Origin: Hyphomicrobiales bacterium
Lineage (GTDB): Bacteria > Pseudomonadota > Alphaproteobacteria > Rhizobiales > Rhizobiaceae
DNA length: 64,000 nucleotides
Assembly (NCBI GenBank): GCA_900473175.1
Contig: UCKM01000008.1
Span: 1-64,000, forward strand
Direction: 5' to 3'
Shown piece after piece: positions 34,170-43,864 of the stretch. Position 1 is the first letter of the stretch, and each line of letters starts with the position of its first letter. Made by a program: the position numbers and the translations under genes. The notes under the pieces are model-generated. The model searched no databases. It saw nothing but the letters and a program-made list of their open reading frames with translations, and was not told the origin of the DNA.

Positions 34170-36884
34170 TCACGCACTTTCGCTCAAGGGCACATGCCGA
34201 TTCAAGGCAGCGATGAGATCAGCACGGCCTTTCGTTCCCTTGCGGACTATTTCGGTCGCACGCACCTTCAGCCAATCCAATTCCTCGCGCGTCAAATCTT
34301 TTGACGTAACGACAACGACCGGAATATCGGCGAGTTCCTGTCGTTCCTGGATTGCCCGAAGTAGTGCGAAACCATCCATGTTGGGCATCATCAAGTCGAG
34401 CACCATCACCGTCGGCCGTCCAGCTTCCAATTCGGCAAGACCATGCCGTCCATCGGTAGCCTCCCGGACATGCCAGCCCTCGCGCGCCAGCACTCTTCGG
34501 AAGAGCTCACGCGTCGCTGGGTCGTCATCGACGATCAGGACGTCGCGCCGGCCGGGACCAGCGACAGCGTTCAACGTATCAATCAGTTGGCGAGGATCGA
34601 TTGGCTTGATCAAATGGGCCGCCGCGCCGAACGCCAAGCCCATTTCACGATCCGCCACGACCGTGGCAAGTATCACCGGAATATCGCGAAGCGCTTCATC
34701 GGACTTGATTTCACGCAACACAGACCAGCCATCCTGGCCCGGCATGATTACATCCAAGATGATCGCATCCGGCCGGGATTTTCGCATTTTTGCGATACCT
34801 TCCTCGCCACCCGCGGCCTCGATTACCGTGAAGCCGGCGCTGCGGCTCGCATCCGATATGACTTTACGCGCCCGCGCTTCATCGTCGATCACGAGAACGG
34901 TCCCACGGGACGGCGTTCCCTCCTGGACCTCCGATTGTTGCTGGATGAGCTGCGCGACCTGCGCCTTGTGGTACGCGGGAATCTTGAAATGAAATGTCGA
35001 TCCCTTGCCGAACTCGCTTTCAACGGAGATCGTTCCGCCCATCATCTTGATGAAATGCTGGGTGATGGCCAAGCCAAGTCCCGTGCCCCCGTAATTTCGT
35101 GTGGTAGAGGAATCGACCTGTACGAATGCTTGGAAAAGTTGTGCCTGCTGCTCTTTGGTCATTCCAATCCCGTGATCGGTGACGGAAAATTCAATCCAAT
35201 CCCCATCGCTGTCACGGTAGCGATCGGCTGCCAATCGGATTTCATCGTTCTCAGTGAATTTGGCAGCGTTCGAGAGGAGGTTGAACAGGTTCTGACGCAG
35301 CTTGGTCTTGTCGGTATGGATTTCGTCAGGCACGACCGAGGCGGTGACTGTTAGCCGGTTGCCGTTTTTTGCAATCAATGGCGCGACAGTGCTCTCAACA
35401 TCCTTGAGGAGTTGGGCTACGCCGACCGGCTCGATGTACAGCTCCATTTTGCCCGCTTCGATCTTCGACAGATCGAGAACATCGTTGATCAATGCCAGCA
35501 GATGGCGTCCCGATGCCATGATCTTCCCAAGATCCGCGACAAAGCTGGGTCTATCCAGCTCACTTGCGTCTTCAACAAGCATTTCGCTATAGCCAATGAT
35601 GGCGTTCAAGGGAGTGCGCAGTTCATGGCTCATGGAAGCAAGGAAGCGACTCTTCTCGTCGCTCGCGACCTCTGCTCCGCGCCTGGCCTCATCCAGTTCC
35701 GCATGACGATGTTTCAAATCAGTGATGTCCGTGTAAACCGCCACTGTACCGCCCTCAGGCGTTTTGCGCTTGGCAATGCGGAGCCACATTCCGTTGGCGA
35801 ACTGCCGTTCGATCGTCCCATGCGGCTCGCTGTGACGACGGATAGCCTCGCTTACCCAAGCCTCGACATCGGCGTTTCCAAGGTCAGCTGTGCCACGCTT
35901 CGCCTGGGCGCGAATAATATCTTCAAATCGCGTTCCCGGTTTCATGAGGTCGGCAATTTCGGGGAATATCTCAAGGTACCGTTGGTTGACCATGACCAGC
36001 CGATCCGACGCGTCAAAGAATGCGAAGCCGTCTGGTATGGTCTCAATCGCCGTCAGAACAGTATTTCGCTGGCGCTCGGCGGCCGCTTCGAGCCTTCGAC
36101 GCTCTGCTTGCCCGTCGCGCAACAAGCGTAGGGTGGTGGAGAGCCGGCCGAATTCGTCGCGACCCTCAGGGGGAAGCTCAACATCTGCCTGCCCTTGTGT
36201 CAATTGGATCATTGCCCTATCGACGCGGCCGAGCGGAACCAAGATCGACCGAAGCACCAGCCACGTCATCATTGCGCCGGCTATTGTTATGCAGCCCACC
36301 GCGATTACGGCGCGGATAAACGTATTACGGGCTGTCGCCGCGGCGGCATCGCGTGCCTGGTCTGCTTCCATCTCAAGCCGATCTTCAAGCGTCCTGAGTG
36401 CGCCATCGACTTCGTCACTAAAATTTCTGGCGGCAGCCAGCAGCGTGTTTCCCACGACGCGGTTGTCAGCCGTATAAGCGTCGACAGCCTGCATGGCATT
36501 TTTGTAGTAGGCTTCGGAACGCTGCTGGATGGTATCGGCGGCTTCCGGCGCAAAGACCTTGATGCGCGCCAAATCCTCTGCCAATGCGGCGCGGGCAGCT
36601 TCGGCGCGGCGCTCTGACAATGTCAGCAGGCTGACGGAGAGATCCGTGAGCCAATATCGCACCTCGCCAAAATGCCTGTGGGCTTTTGCAGCTTCGTCAA
36701 ACATGTGGAAGCGATCATTTGCCTCTTCGACACGTCGCTGGTTTTCAAGCAAATCTCGCGCCATGAACGCGACACTTACCGATAAAGCACCAAGCAACAC
36801 TGCCGAAAGACAGACAAGCCGGAGAGGAATTTTGCGATCCGCCAGACGAAGGACCCATGTCCGGATGGCGGCGAAAGCGCTCAT
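34170..36884 (-). CDS. Hybrid histidine kinase with two receivers
   Basis: A 904-residue membrane kinase: TM1 near residues 22-46, a periplasmic helical segment, TM2 near 190-213, HAMP to about 265, PAS (about 275-400; [20 protein letters not shown]), HisKA ([20 protein letters not shown] near 420), HATPase ([31 protein letters not shown]) and two receivers with phospho-Asp in [13 protein letters not shown] and [13 protein letters not shown]. All catalytic boxes look intact. The ATG at 36884 overlaps the stop of the DUF3365 gene (ATGA). It is the likely input kinase of the downstream receiver and cyclase. Confidence 0.92.
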   Translation of the reverse strand: MSAFAAIRTWVLRLADRKIPLRLVCLSAVLLGALSVSVAFMARDLLENQRRVEEANDRFHMFDEAAKAHRHFGEVRYWLTDLSVSLLTLSERRAEAARAALAEDLARIKVFAPEAADTIQQRSEAYYKNAMQAVDAYTADNRVVGNTLLAAARNFSDEVDGALRTLEDRLEMEADQARDAAAATARNTFIRAVIAVGCITIAGAMMTWLVLRSILVPLGRVDRAMIQLTQGQADVELPPEGRDEFGRLSTTLRLLRDGQAERRRLEAAAERQRNTVLTAIETIPDGFAFFDASDRLVMVNQRYLEIFPEIADLMKPGTRFEDIIRAQAKRGTADLGNADVEAWVSEAIRRHSEPHGTIERQFANGMWLRIAKRKTPEGGTVAVYTDITDLKHRHAELDEARRGAEVASDEKSRFLASMSHELRTPLNAIIGYSEMLVEDASELDRPSFVADLGKIMASGRHLLALINDVLDLSKIEAGKMELYIEPVGVAQLLKDVESTVAPLIAKNGNRLTVTASVVPDEIHTDKTKLRQNLFNLLSNAAKFTENDEIRLAADRYRDSDGDWIEFSVTDHGIGMTKEQQAQLFQAFVQVDSSTTRNYGGTGLGLAITQHFIKMMGGTISVESEFGKGSTFHFKIPAYHKAQVAQLIQQQSEVQEGTPSRGTVLVIDDEARARKVISDASRSAGFTVIEAAGGEEGIAKMRKSRPDAIILDVIMPGQDGWSVLREIKSDEALRDIPVILATVVADREMGLAFGAAAHLIKPIDPRQLIDTLNAVAGPGRRDVLIVDDDPATRELFRRVLAREGWHVREATDGRHGLAELEAGRPTVMVLDLMMPNMDGFALLRAIQERQELADIPVVVVTSKDLTREELDWLKVRATEIVRKGTKGRADLIAALNRHVPLSESA

Positions 36885-37630
36885 CTGAAAAGCGTTATAC
36901 TAATTGCACCAGCGAGATCGCCCTCGGCTCCCCCCTCCTTGGGATAACCCGAAATGTCGATCTCGCCTTTAGGCTTGCCATGACAAGCCAAGCAGGACGC
37001 CGAATAGTATTCGGGAATTAGCATACGAAAGGAATTGCGGCCGTCCATCTGGACTTCCTCAACGAAGGACCGACCTTTTGTCCATTCGCCAGACAGGAAT
37101 TTGCTCTCGATTATGCGCTGCTCCCAAGCATCCGGACGGGCCTTACGATTGCGCACAAGGTCTTCCGGTGCCGTCACTTTCATCTTTGCCCGATCACCGA
37201 CTTTCTCTTCAAATCGTTCGTTGACTAGCCTGGCAAATGTAGCTGGAATAAATCCCTTGAACCCGACTCCCTTGGCGTCGATTTCCTGCTGGTGCTCGTC
37301 GACAACTTCCCGCAATGCTTCGATCTGGGCATCGAAGAGCTGCTGATCCTGGGCGCTGAGATGTTCTTCTGAAGCCGATTTTCCCTGGCGCCCAGCGTAG
37401 ATTTGAAGGGCCTCCGTCACGACCCGTTGGCCCGTGAGGTCCTTCTTTCCAATCGAGGCGTTGTTGATCAGGTCTTGATGGTTGGATATTACGCTCCGGC
37501 CAGCACGCAAAAAGGCGGCTAGCCTCTCTCCCGTAGCAATATCGTCATTGTTATCTGCTGCGACCAAGCTCGCGAGAGTACAAACACTGATCGATGCTAA
37601 AATGACTGCGCATCTCGGGCCGCGATGCAT
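36881..37630 (-). CDS. Periplasmic haem-binding DUF3365 (Tll0287-like) protein
   Basis: A 249-residue secreted protein: signal peptide at residues 1-25 ([17 protein letters not shown]), a helical region, then the DUF3365 domain with the c-type haem site CLACHGKP near residue 215, preceded by [13 protein letters not shown]. Family members bind haem and often form the sensory part of histidine kinases. Here it is a separate protein, translationally coupled (ATGA) to the hybrid kinase, so it is probably its ligand-sensing partner for redox state or a gas. The ATG at 37630 follows GGGAAAAACT; an ATG at 37642 is also possible. Confidence 0.85.
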   Translation of the reverse strand: MHRGPRCAVILASISVCTLASLVAADNNDDIATGERLAAFLRAGRSVISNHQDLINNASIGKKDLTGQRVVTEALQIYAGRQGKSASEEHLSAQDQQLFDAQIEALREVVDEHQQEIDAKGVGFKGFIPATFARLVNERFEEKVGDRAKMKVTAPEDLVRNRKARPDAWEQRIIESKFLSGEWTKGRSFVEEVQMDGRNSFRMLIPEYYSASCLACHGKPKGEIDISGYPKEGGAEGDLAGAISITLFR

Positions 37631-37812
37631 AGTTTTTCCCATTTATTAGCTGATGAAACGCGATCATATCAGACATGATCCGAATCCCAAACGCACTATA
37701 TCGGGTTAACTTTTGCATCCCAGGTGAGGGGCTTGCAGGTCTCGATGTTAAGTATCCTGCCGTCTCTGGCGCCAGTAATACTGCCCGAGGCGATCTCCAA
37801 AGGGGGTGACTA

Positions 37813-39933
37813 CTATGTGGCCACACAAACCGTTCCGGCCAATTCGGGGGTTAGGTCCTGGTCTTGGGAACATTTGCTCACCAGAGCGTGGTTCAAATAC
37901 TGCGGACGAGCCAGAGTGATCTGACCGCTGGTAACGATCTGCTCAAGCGGGGCAGGGCGTCCGAGATAATAGCCTTGCGCTTCGTCGCAGCCTTCCGTGT
38001 TCAGAAGTGAAAGCTGGCCAGAGGTTTCGATACCTTCGGCCAGGACAGGGATATCCAGACTTTTGCCGAGCGCCAACACCGCCCGAATGATCGCCTTGGC
38101 TTGAGGACTGGTCTCGACTTCGCTCATAAAGAAGCGATCCAGCTTGATCTTGTCGAACGGGAAAGCCCGCAATGTTTCGAGCGAAGAATAGCCTGTCCCG
38201 AAATCATCGAGGGCGATGGTCACTCCAAGCGCCTTGATCCGTCGCAGAATGTGTAGCGAACGAGCCTTATCCGCAATGATGGTGGATTCCGTCAACTCCA
38301 GTTCCAGCCGGGTTGGAGGCAGTTTCGTTTGGAGCAGCACCTCATGAACCAGGGTCGGCAGATCAGCATGAACGAACTGGACCGGAGAGAGGTTAATTGC
38401 GACCTTGAACGGCGGCTCCCAGGAGGTTGCCTCGGTACAAGCAGTTCTCAGCACCCACTCCCCCAGTTGCAGGATGAGACCGCTCTCTTCGGCCAGCGGG
38501 ATGAACTCGGAGGGCGGGATAAAGCCAAGTTTTGGATGCTCCCAGCGGAGCAGCGCCTCATACCCACGAATCTCCCCCGTGGAGACGGACGTCTGCACCT
38601 GATAGTGGACGTCGAGCTGACCATTATCCATGGCGTCCCTGAGTTCGCTTGCCAACGCGCGGCGGGCTCTGACCGTTTCATCCATTGACGGTTCGTAAAA
38701 GCAGATCGCTGTGCTCACATCCGCCTTGGCCCGGTACATCGCGAGATCGGCATTGCTGATAAGTGTTTCCATGGAGTTGGCATTGTCGGGATAGACGGCA
38801 ACACCCATGCTGGCTCCAGTCGTGAGCTCGTAATCATCCACGTGGATGGGCTTGAAGAGCGCTGTTTCGAGCCGGGTCAGAAAATCCAGAAGGTCGGCAT
38901 GGCTCCGTGTGCGGTGAACCGCGGCGAATTCATCCCCGCCAAGCCGCCCGACGAACTCTCCATCGCGCAAAAGACTGACCATGCGGCGCGCGAGAATCCT
39001 CAGCACTTCATCCCCGGTACCATGGCCGCGAAGATCGTTGACCTCCTTAAAGCGGTCCAGATCGATGCCGATGAGAGCGACCTTATTCCCTGTCTCTTCC
39101 GCGATCGCGATCTCATGACCAAGGTGATCGTTGAAGCTTGCCCTGTTTGGTAGGCCTGTCAGGCTGTCATTGAGTGCCATATGGCGGAGTTGCTGATACG
39201 ACTCCGCCCGCACACTGTCGTCGATGAGATAGCTGGCAAGCCCCGTACCCACGACAATCAACGCCACTGCGGCGACGGCAAGCGCCAGCGCGTGCAAGGC
39301 AGCGGGGTTGGAAAAAGCCCCTTCGACCAGCATTGGTGAAACCTGGAAGGCAGTCATCCCCGTGAAATGTAAGCAGACGATCGCAAGCACCAGGACGCCC
39401 GTCGCGATGAATTTGTCGCCCCAGAAGGCGCGGCGAAGGGCGAAGTGCAGTGCCAGAGCGGTGAACGCGACCGACAATATGACCGATGCCACGAGATAGG
39501 ACATGTCCCACGCAACGATGCCCTGCACGCGGTATGCCAACATGCCGGTATAGTGCATGGCTGATATCGCCAAACCCACGATGCCACCGCCGACAACCGG
39601 GGCCAGTCGTGTAATGCCACTGGCCGCTACGATGAACCCCAATGCTGCACCCGCCATGGCAACGAGCAGGGACACAATCGTCAGGACGGGATCGAAACTA
39701 ACCGGGACACCGGGTTCATAAGCGATCACCGCTATGAAATGCGTGCACCAGATCGATGATCCGGCCGCGGCGGCGGTCAGAAAATGCCATCCGGCTTGTT
39801 GCAGACCGATTGTGCCGGTCGTCCGCTGAAACAGGCGGATGATAGCCCACGAACCCGCCACACAGACGCTTGCGGCAACAAGCACCAGCCACATATTGTG
39901 CTTAAAGGCTACGCACCCCAGTACAGTGAGCAT
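37813..39933 (-). CDS. MHYT-GGDEF-EAL c-di-GMP enzyme
   Basis: A 706-residue membrane protein with seven helices forming an MHYT sensor (motif copies in WCTHFIAV, SAMHYTGM and CLHFTGM), a GGDEF domain with intact LGGDEFAAV (about residues 275-430) and an EAL domain with YEALLRWEHP, ELTES and DDFGTGYSS (about 440-700). Both synthesis and breakdown of c-di-GMP are possible. MHYT domains are thought to bind copper and sense a gas such as O2, CO or NO. The ATG at 39933 is chosen; a TTG at 39951 is in frame, and neither has a clear ribosome site. Confidence 0.9.
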   Translation of the reverse strand: MLTVLGCVAFKHNMWLVLVAASVCVAGSWAIIRLFQRTTGTIGLQQAGWHFLTAAAAGSSIWCTHFIAVIAYEPGVPVSFDPVLTIVSLLVAMAGAALGFIVAASGITRLAPVVGGGIVGLAISAMHYTGMLAYRVQGIVAWDMSYLVASVILSVAFTALALHFALRRAFWGDKFIATGVLVLAIVCLHFTGMTAFQVSPMLVEGAFSNPAALHALALAVAAVALIVVGTGLASYLIDDSVRAESYQQLRHMALNDSLTGLPNRASFNDHLGHEIAIAEETGNKVALIGIDLDRFKEVNDLRGHGTGDEVLRILARRMVSLLRDGEFVGRLGGDEFAAVHRTRSHADLLDFLTRLETALFKPIHVDDYELTTGASMGVAVYPDNANSMETLISNADLAMYRAKADVSTAICFYEPSMDETVRARRALASELRDAMDNGQLDVHYQVQTSVSTGEIRGYEALLRWEHPKLGFIPPSEFIPLAEESGLILQLGEWVLRTACTEATSWEPPFKVAINLSPVQFVHADLPTLVHEVLLQTKLPPTRLELELTESTIIADKARSLHILRRIKALGVTIALDDFGTGYSSLETLRAFPFDKIKLDRFFMSEVETSPQAKAIIRAVLALGKSLDIPVLAEGIETSGQLSLLNTEGCDEAQGYYLGRPAPLEQIVTSGQITLARPQYLNHALVSKCSQDQDLTPELAGTVCVAT

Positions 39934-40212
39934 CGTTGGATTGGCTTTCAATTAAGACGTTTCTTCGTCTACCGTAGCGTCGGGGGCTTGATACAGGATT
40001 AACAATTTCGGTCGATGGTGATTGAAGTGTAGCAATTGCTGTTGGCGCGTAAGCGATCTTGCCGGTGTGATGTAGTCAGCGGGAATGCAGTGGAATCGGA
40101 ACTGATGGTCGCGCGGTAGGTTCAGATGCGCATTTGACTGCTTTTCGCAAATTGATTCGGTCCACGGTTCAATTCGTGGCTCCTCGGCGTCCTCAAGAAT
40201 TCTCCTCGTAGT

Positions 40213-40794
40213 CTACCTTTGATTCCATCTTCTTATGACGGGCTCGGTCAGGTCATGTTCATAACCAAGAACACTTATACTTGTCGTATCCAGGATAAAA
40301 TGTGCGCCCGCTTCAGGTGGTAAGCCGATCCAGCGTGCTGCAAGCACCCTCAAGAAATGAGAGCTCGAGAATACCAGAACCGCGCCGTCGGTTTGATGGA
40401 GCCCGTCGATGATCAGATCCGCCCGCGCGCCCACATCTGCGGCCAGCTCGCCCTGCGGACAACCGTCTCGAAAAAGATGCCATCCGGGCCGTTCGGCCAG
40501 GATCTGCTTTGTCGTCAATCCCTCATATGCGCCGTAATCCCATTCCGCCGATTCAGCCTTCGCAACCGCTCGTGAACCGAATCCGGCAAGCGTGCAAGTT
40601 TGCAAGGCCCGTTGTGAAGGACTCGACCACACAGCTGAGAAATTTAAGTCCGCCAGTCGGTCAGAGATCCGGCGAGCAGCCTCTTCGCCAGCGAAACTGA
40701 GCGGTATGTCGGTACGTCCCGTATGCCTTCCGGAAGCACTCCATTCTGTTTCTCCGTGCCTAACAAGATAGATTTCACGAAACACGTTGCTCAT
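40213..40794 (-). CDS. Histidine phosphatase superfamily protein
   Basis: A 193-residue phosphoglycerate-mutase-like phosphatase with the catalytic YLVRHGETEWS near residue 10, SSPSQRALQTC near 61 and the second His in SSSHFLRVLAARW near 150. The family dephosphorylates small metabolites or sugar phosphates; the substrate is not evident. GAGGTG lies before the ATG at 40794; the longer frame to 40935 adds residues unlike the family. Confidence 0.85.
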   Translation of the reverse strand: MSNVFREIYLVRHGETEWSASGRHTGRTDIPLSFAGEEAARRISDRLADLNFSAVWSSPSQRALQTCTLAGFGSRAVAKAESAEWDYGAYEGLTTKQILAERPGWHLFRDGCPQGELAADVGARADLIIDGLHQTDGAVLVFSSSHFLRVLAARWIGLPPEAGAHFILDTTSISVLGYEHDLTEPVIRRWNQR

Positions 40795-41342
40795 ATGGAC
40801 ACCTCTCGAACAGCTTGGCAGGTGTTTAAATGCCGCGCGATTTTCGCCGAGATGGATATCACCTTGGTAAGATCGGGTGCAATCGTCCATTCTGGAAACA
40901 GTGTCCGCGCGGCTCGATACCTCTCGCCAAATCATAGAAGCGTGACCTGACCGTCCGCGCGTGTTCAGGTGGCATTTTGGATTTTAGGTGCACACCTTCA
41001 ACTGACGGCCGATGCGGCTACAGTTGCCATTAAGACCAATTCTACTCCATCTCGAGGGCGGTCAACGACTCGCTTCCGTCGGTTCTCCACGTCTTACGAA
41101 AAGTCGCCCCGACATTTCGTAAGATTTCCCACCAGAGTGATAGCCTCGATCTCGAGTTGGCCGGCCTCCAAGAGTGCGTCATCGTCTACTCCCGGACCGA
41201 CATGGTTTTGCTCTGCCGATGACAATATTCTTGTGAAAAATCCGATACTAGGGCACAATTTGCGAACGCATCTGAAGTGCGGCGCTGTTCAAATCCGCCC
41301 GTCTCGCGCCGAGTGACAGTTCGCGTTGGAGGCTCGGCGTCG
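40795..41342. other. Gap upstream of the complex I cluster
   Basis: A 548-bp non-coding stretch between the phosphatase gene and nuoJ. It should carry the main promoter of the nuo cluster. No FNR/FixK box or clear promoter was recognised; frames here are short and lack ribosome sites. Confidence 0.5.
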
Positions 41343-41843
41343 ATGGATCAGGGGTTCTTTCTTCTGTTCGCTACGGTGTCCGTGGTCACGGCACTGACCG
41401 TGGTCCTGGCGCGGAATCCAGTTCACAGCGCATTGGCGCTGATGGCGTGTTTCCTGCAGATCTCGGCAATCTTCGTCTTGCTCGAGGCGCCGTTCCTCGC
41501 AGTCATTCAGATCTTCGTCTATGTCGGCGCGATCATGGTCCTGTTCCTGTTTGTGATCATGATGATCGATGTGCGCGAAGCAGTGTTGCAGCGGTTCTTG
41601 CCGGGCGGCAATCTGCCGGCTTTGGTGCTGGTCGGCCTACTCGGAGTCGAAATGCTTGTGCTGGTGCTCTCGAGCGACCGCTTTTCAGTCGCAGAGCCCG
41701 TCACTACGCGCGGCGGCGATGAGATCAGGCAGCTTAGCACGACACTTTTCGCCAACTACCTCCTGCCGTTTGAAGCCGCCTCCGTAATCCTGCTGGCGGC
41801 GCTGGTCGGCGCCATCGTGCTCGCGCGCAAGGAGTCGGGGTGA
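41343..41843 (+). CDS. nuoJ: NADH-quinone oxidoreductase subunit J
   Basis: Membrane subunit of complex I, 166 residues, five helices. [20 protein letters not shown] then [20 protein letters not shown] is typical, as is the helix-3 signature [19 protein letters not shown] with its pi-bulge region. It belongs to the membrane-arm core that couples the quinone site to proton channels. The ATG at 41343 follows GGAGGC. It is the first gene of the rearranged cluster and joins nuoK by a TGATG overlap. Confidence 0.95.
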   Translation: MDQGFFLLFATVSVVTALTVVLARNPVHSALALMACFLQISAIFVLLEAPFLAVIQIFVYVGAIMVLFLFVIMMIDVREAVLQRFLPGGNLPALVLVGLLGVEMLVLVLSSDRFSVAEPVTTRGGDEIRQLSTTLFANYLLPFEAASVILLAALVGAIVLARKESG

Positions 41844-42145
41844 TGGTTCCACTCTGGTGGTATATTTTGCTCGGAGTGGTCCTGTTCGTGATTGGAGCGG
41901 CGGGCGTGCTGCTCAGGCGCAATATTCTGGTCGTGCTAATGTCGCTGGAGCTGTTGCTCAATTCGGTCAACATCAATTTCATCGCTTTCGGGCGCACCTA
42001 CGGCGACTTCCGCGGGCAGATCTTCGCCATCTTCGTCATAGCAATCACCGCGGCGGAGGTTGCCGTCGCACTTGGAATCCTGGTCGCCCTTGTGAGGAAC
42101 AAATCCACCCTCAAGGTCGACGACGTGACCATGATGAAAGGATAG
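41843..42145 (+). CDS. nuoK: NADH-quinone oxidoreductase subunit K
   Basis: A 100-residue, three-helix membrane subunit. The two conserved membrane Glu are present ([15 protein letters not shown] near residue 34, [13 protein letters not shown] near 70), which are part of the proton path of complex I. The ATG at 41843 overlaps the nuoJ stop by one base. Confidence 0.96.
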   Translation: MVPLWWYILLGVVLFVIGAAGVLLRRNILVVLMSLELLLNSVNINFIAFGRTYGDFRGQIFAIFVIAITAAEVAVALGILVALVRNKSTLKVDDVTMMKG

Positions 42146-42149
42146 CGGC

Positions 42150-43613
42150 TTGGACCCGGTGACATCGATCCGGCCGCTGCTTGCCGTCGCCGTCGCAGGT
42201 CTGGCGGCCCTTGCAGTTCTCCTTCTGAACAACCACCAAAAACTACGTGATGTCGTCTCGCCCTTGGCCGCGATCGCCATGTTCGCAATTGTCGCCTCGA
42301 TGGCGCCCACCGTGCTGGCGGGCGGGACAGTCGAATTGCGTCTGTTCGAAATTCTGCCGGGGATCGACTTCGCTTTCCGGGTCGATGCGCTCGGCATGGT
42401 GTTTGCCACCGTCTCATCACTGCTGTGGATCGTGGCGGCGATCTATTCCATCGGCTACATGCGGCACTTGAACGAGCATGCGCAGACCCGATTTTTCGCC
42501 TGTTTCGCCACCAGCCTCGCGGCGGCTGTCGGGGGCGCCTTCGCCGCCAACCTGTTCACGCTGGTAATATTCTACGAGGTGCTCAGTCTCGTGACCTATC
42601 CGCTTGTCTATCACCACGAGGACGAAGCGGGATGGTCGGGCAGCCGCAAGTACCTCGTCTACTTGATGGGCGCGTCGAAAAGCGTGCTGCTCGCCGCGCT
42701 GGCGTTGACCTACCATATTGCGGGATCCCTCGACTTTGTGGCGGGGGGATTGCTGGCCGGGGTCGATGCCTCGGCGCCGCTGCTGACGGTCATCTATTTC
42801 TGTTATCTCTTCGGCTTCGCCAAGGCCGCGGTGATGCCGATGCACGCCTGGCTGCCTGCCGCGATGGTGGCGCCGACGCCGGTCAGCGCACTCTTGCATG
42901 CGGTTGCTGTGGTCAAGATGGGCGTGTTCTGCGTGCTGCGGGTCGTGTTTCACATCTTTGGCGCGGGGTTGGTGGGTGGGCTGGGGCTCGGCATCGCCAC
43001 GGCCTATCTGGTCTCGTTCACGATCCTGATGGCGTCCGTCTACGCCCTGACGCGGGACGACCTGAAGGCGAGGCTCGCTTATTCGACGGTCAGCCAGCTC
43101 TCCTACATCGTGCTGGGCGCGGTTCTGCTGTCACCGGTCGCGATGGTCGGCGGGATCATCCACATTGCAGCCCATGCATTCTCCAAGATCACGCTCTTTT
43201 TTTGCGCCGGGTCGATCTACTGCGCGTCTGGCAAGCGCAATGTCAGCGACATGGCCGGGATCGGCCGCAGGCTGCCGTGGACGATGGGGGCGTTCTTTGT
43301 CGGCTCGCTTAGCATGATCGGGGTGCCGCCGACCGCGGGCTTCGTCAGCAAGTGGTATCTGGCGCGGGGCTCGGTGGAGGCGGGGGAAATTCCGTTCCTG
43401 ATCGTGCTCTTGGTGAGCTCGGTCTTGAACGCCGCCTATTTCCTGCCGGTCAGTTATGTCGCTTTTTTCGGGACGGAGGCGCAGGAGAGCCCGGTGACGG
43501 TCCGGGAAATTCCGATGATGACGATCCCACTGGTCGCAACCGCCATCCTGTCGGTGTTGATGGGCATCTTCCCCAATTATTTCCTTACCCTGGCGGAAGG
43601 AGTTGTCAGATGA
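42150..43613 (+). CDS. MrpD-like antiporter subunit of complex I
   Basis: A 487-residue, about 14-helix protein of the NuoL/M/N-MrpD family. Key charged residues are present: Glu in IFYEVLSLVTYPL, Lys in LMGASKSVLLAA, and HAWLPAAMVAPTPVSALLHA with its downstream Lys (AVVKMGV). Length and sequence look more like MrpD than canonical NuoL (about 600 or more residues), and there is no C-terminal lateral helix. It would be an additional proton- or cation-pumping module. Start taken at TTG 42150 (AAAGGA upstream); a GTG at 42159 is possible. Its stop overlaps the next small gene (ATGA). Confidence 0.85.
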   Translation: MDPVTSIRPLLAVAVAGLAALAVLLLNNHQKLRDVVSPLAAIAMFAIVASMAPTVLAGGTVELRLFEILPGIDFAFRVDALGMVFATVSSLLWIVAAIYSIGYMRHLNEHAQTRFFACFATSLAAAVGGAFAANLFTLVIFYEVLSLVTYPLVYHHEDEAGWSGSRKYLVYLMGASKSVLLAALALTYHIAGSLDFVAGGLLAGVDASAPLLTVIYFCYLFGFAKAAVMPMHAWLPAAMVAPTPVSALLHAVAVVKMGVFCVLRVVFHIFGAGLVGGLGLGIATAYLVSFTILMASVYALTRDDLKARLAYSTVSQLSYIVLGAVLLSPVAMVGGIIHIAAHAFSKITLFFCAGSIYCASGKRNVSDMAGIGRRLPWTMGAFFVGSLSMIGVPPTAGFVSKWYLARGSVEAGEIPFLIVLLVSSVLNAAYFLPVSYVAFFGTEAQESPVTVREIPMMTIPLVATAILSVLMGIFPNYFLTLAEGVVR

Positions 43614-43864
43614 TCAAACGCGTCGTCGATTTCTTTGGTGACGGAAGATACGTGAATCAGCGCCACCGGCTGTTTTATCTGGTGCTCGTTCTGATCGTCG
43701 TCGCCGACTTTCTGGTCCCCCGCGGACACGCCGAATACCTGTGGGACCGCCTGCCTGGCTGGTCCGCCGTCTACGGTTTCGGCTCCTGTGTGCTGCTGAT
43801 TTTCGTTTCCAAGTTCCTCGGCCATCAGGGTGGGCTCATGCGGCGCGAGGACTATTATGACTGA
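43610..43864 (+). CDS. Small membrane protein inside the nuo cluster
   Basis: An 84-residue protein with two hydrophobic helices (LFYLVLVLIVVADFLVP and WSAVYGFGSCVLLIFVSKFL) and charged ends (IKRVVDFFGDGRYV; RREDYYD). It overlaps the genes on both sides (4 and 8 bases), so it is co-translated with the two antiporter subunits. It matches no standard Nuo subunit; position and size suggest an accessory or assembly subunit linking them. I do not recognise a named family. Confidence 0.8.
   Translation: MIKRVVDFFGDGRYVNQRHRLFYLVLVLIVVADFLVPRGHAEYLWDRLPGWSAVYGFGSCVLLIFVSKFLGHQGGLMRREDYYD

Noticed and set aside
40969-41316. 115-residue plus-strand open frame before nuoJ
   Set aside because: No ribosome site, no family and Ser/Arg/Pro-rich composition typical of non-coding DNA.
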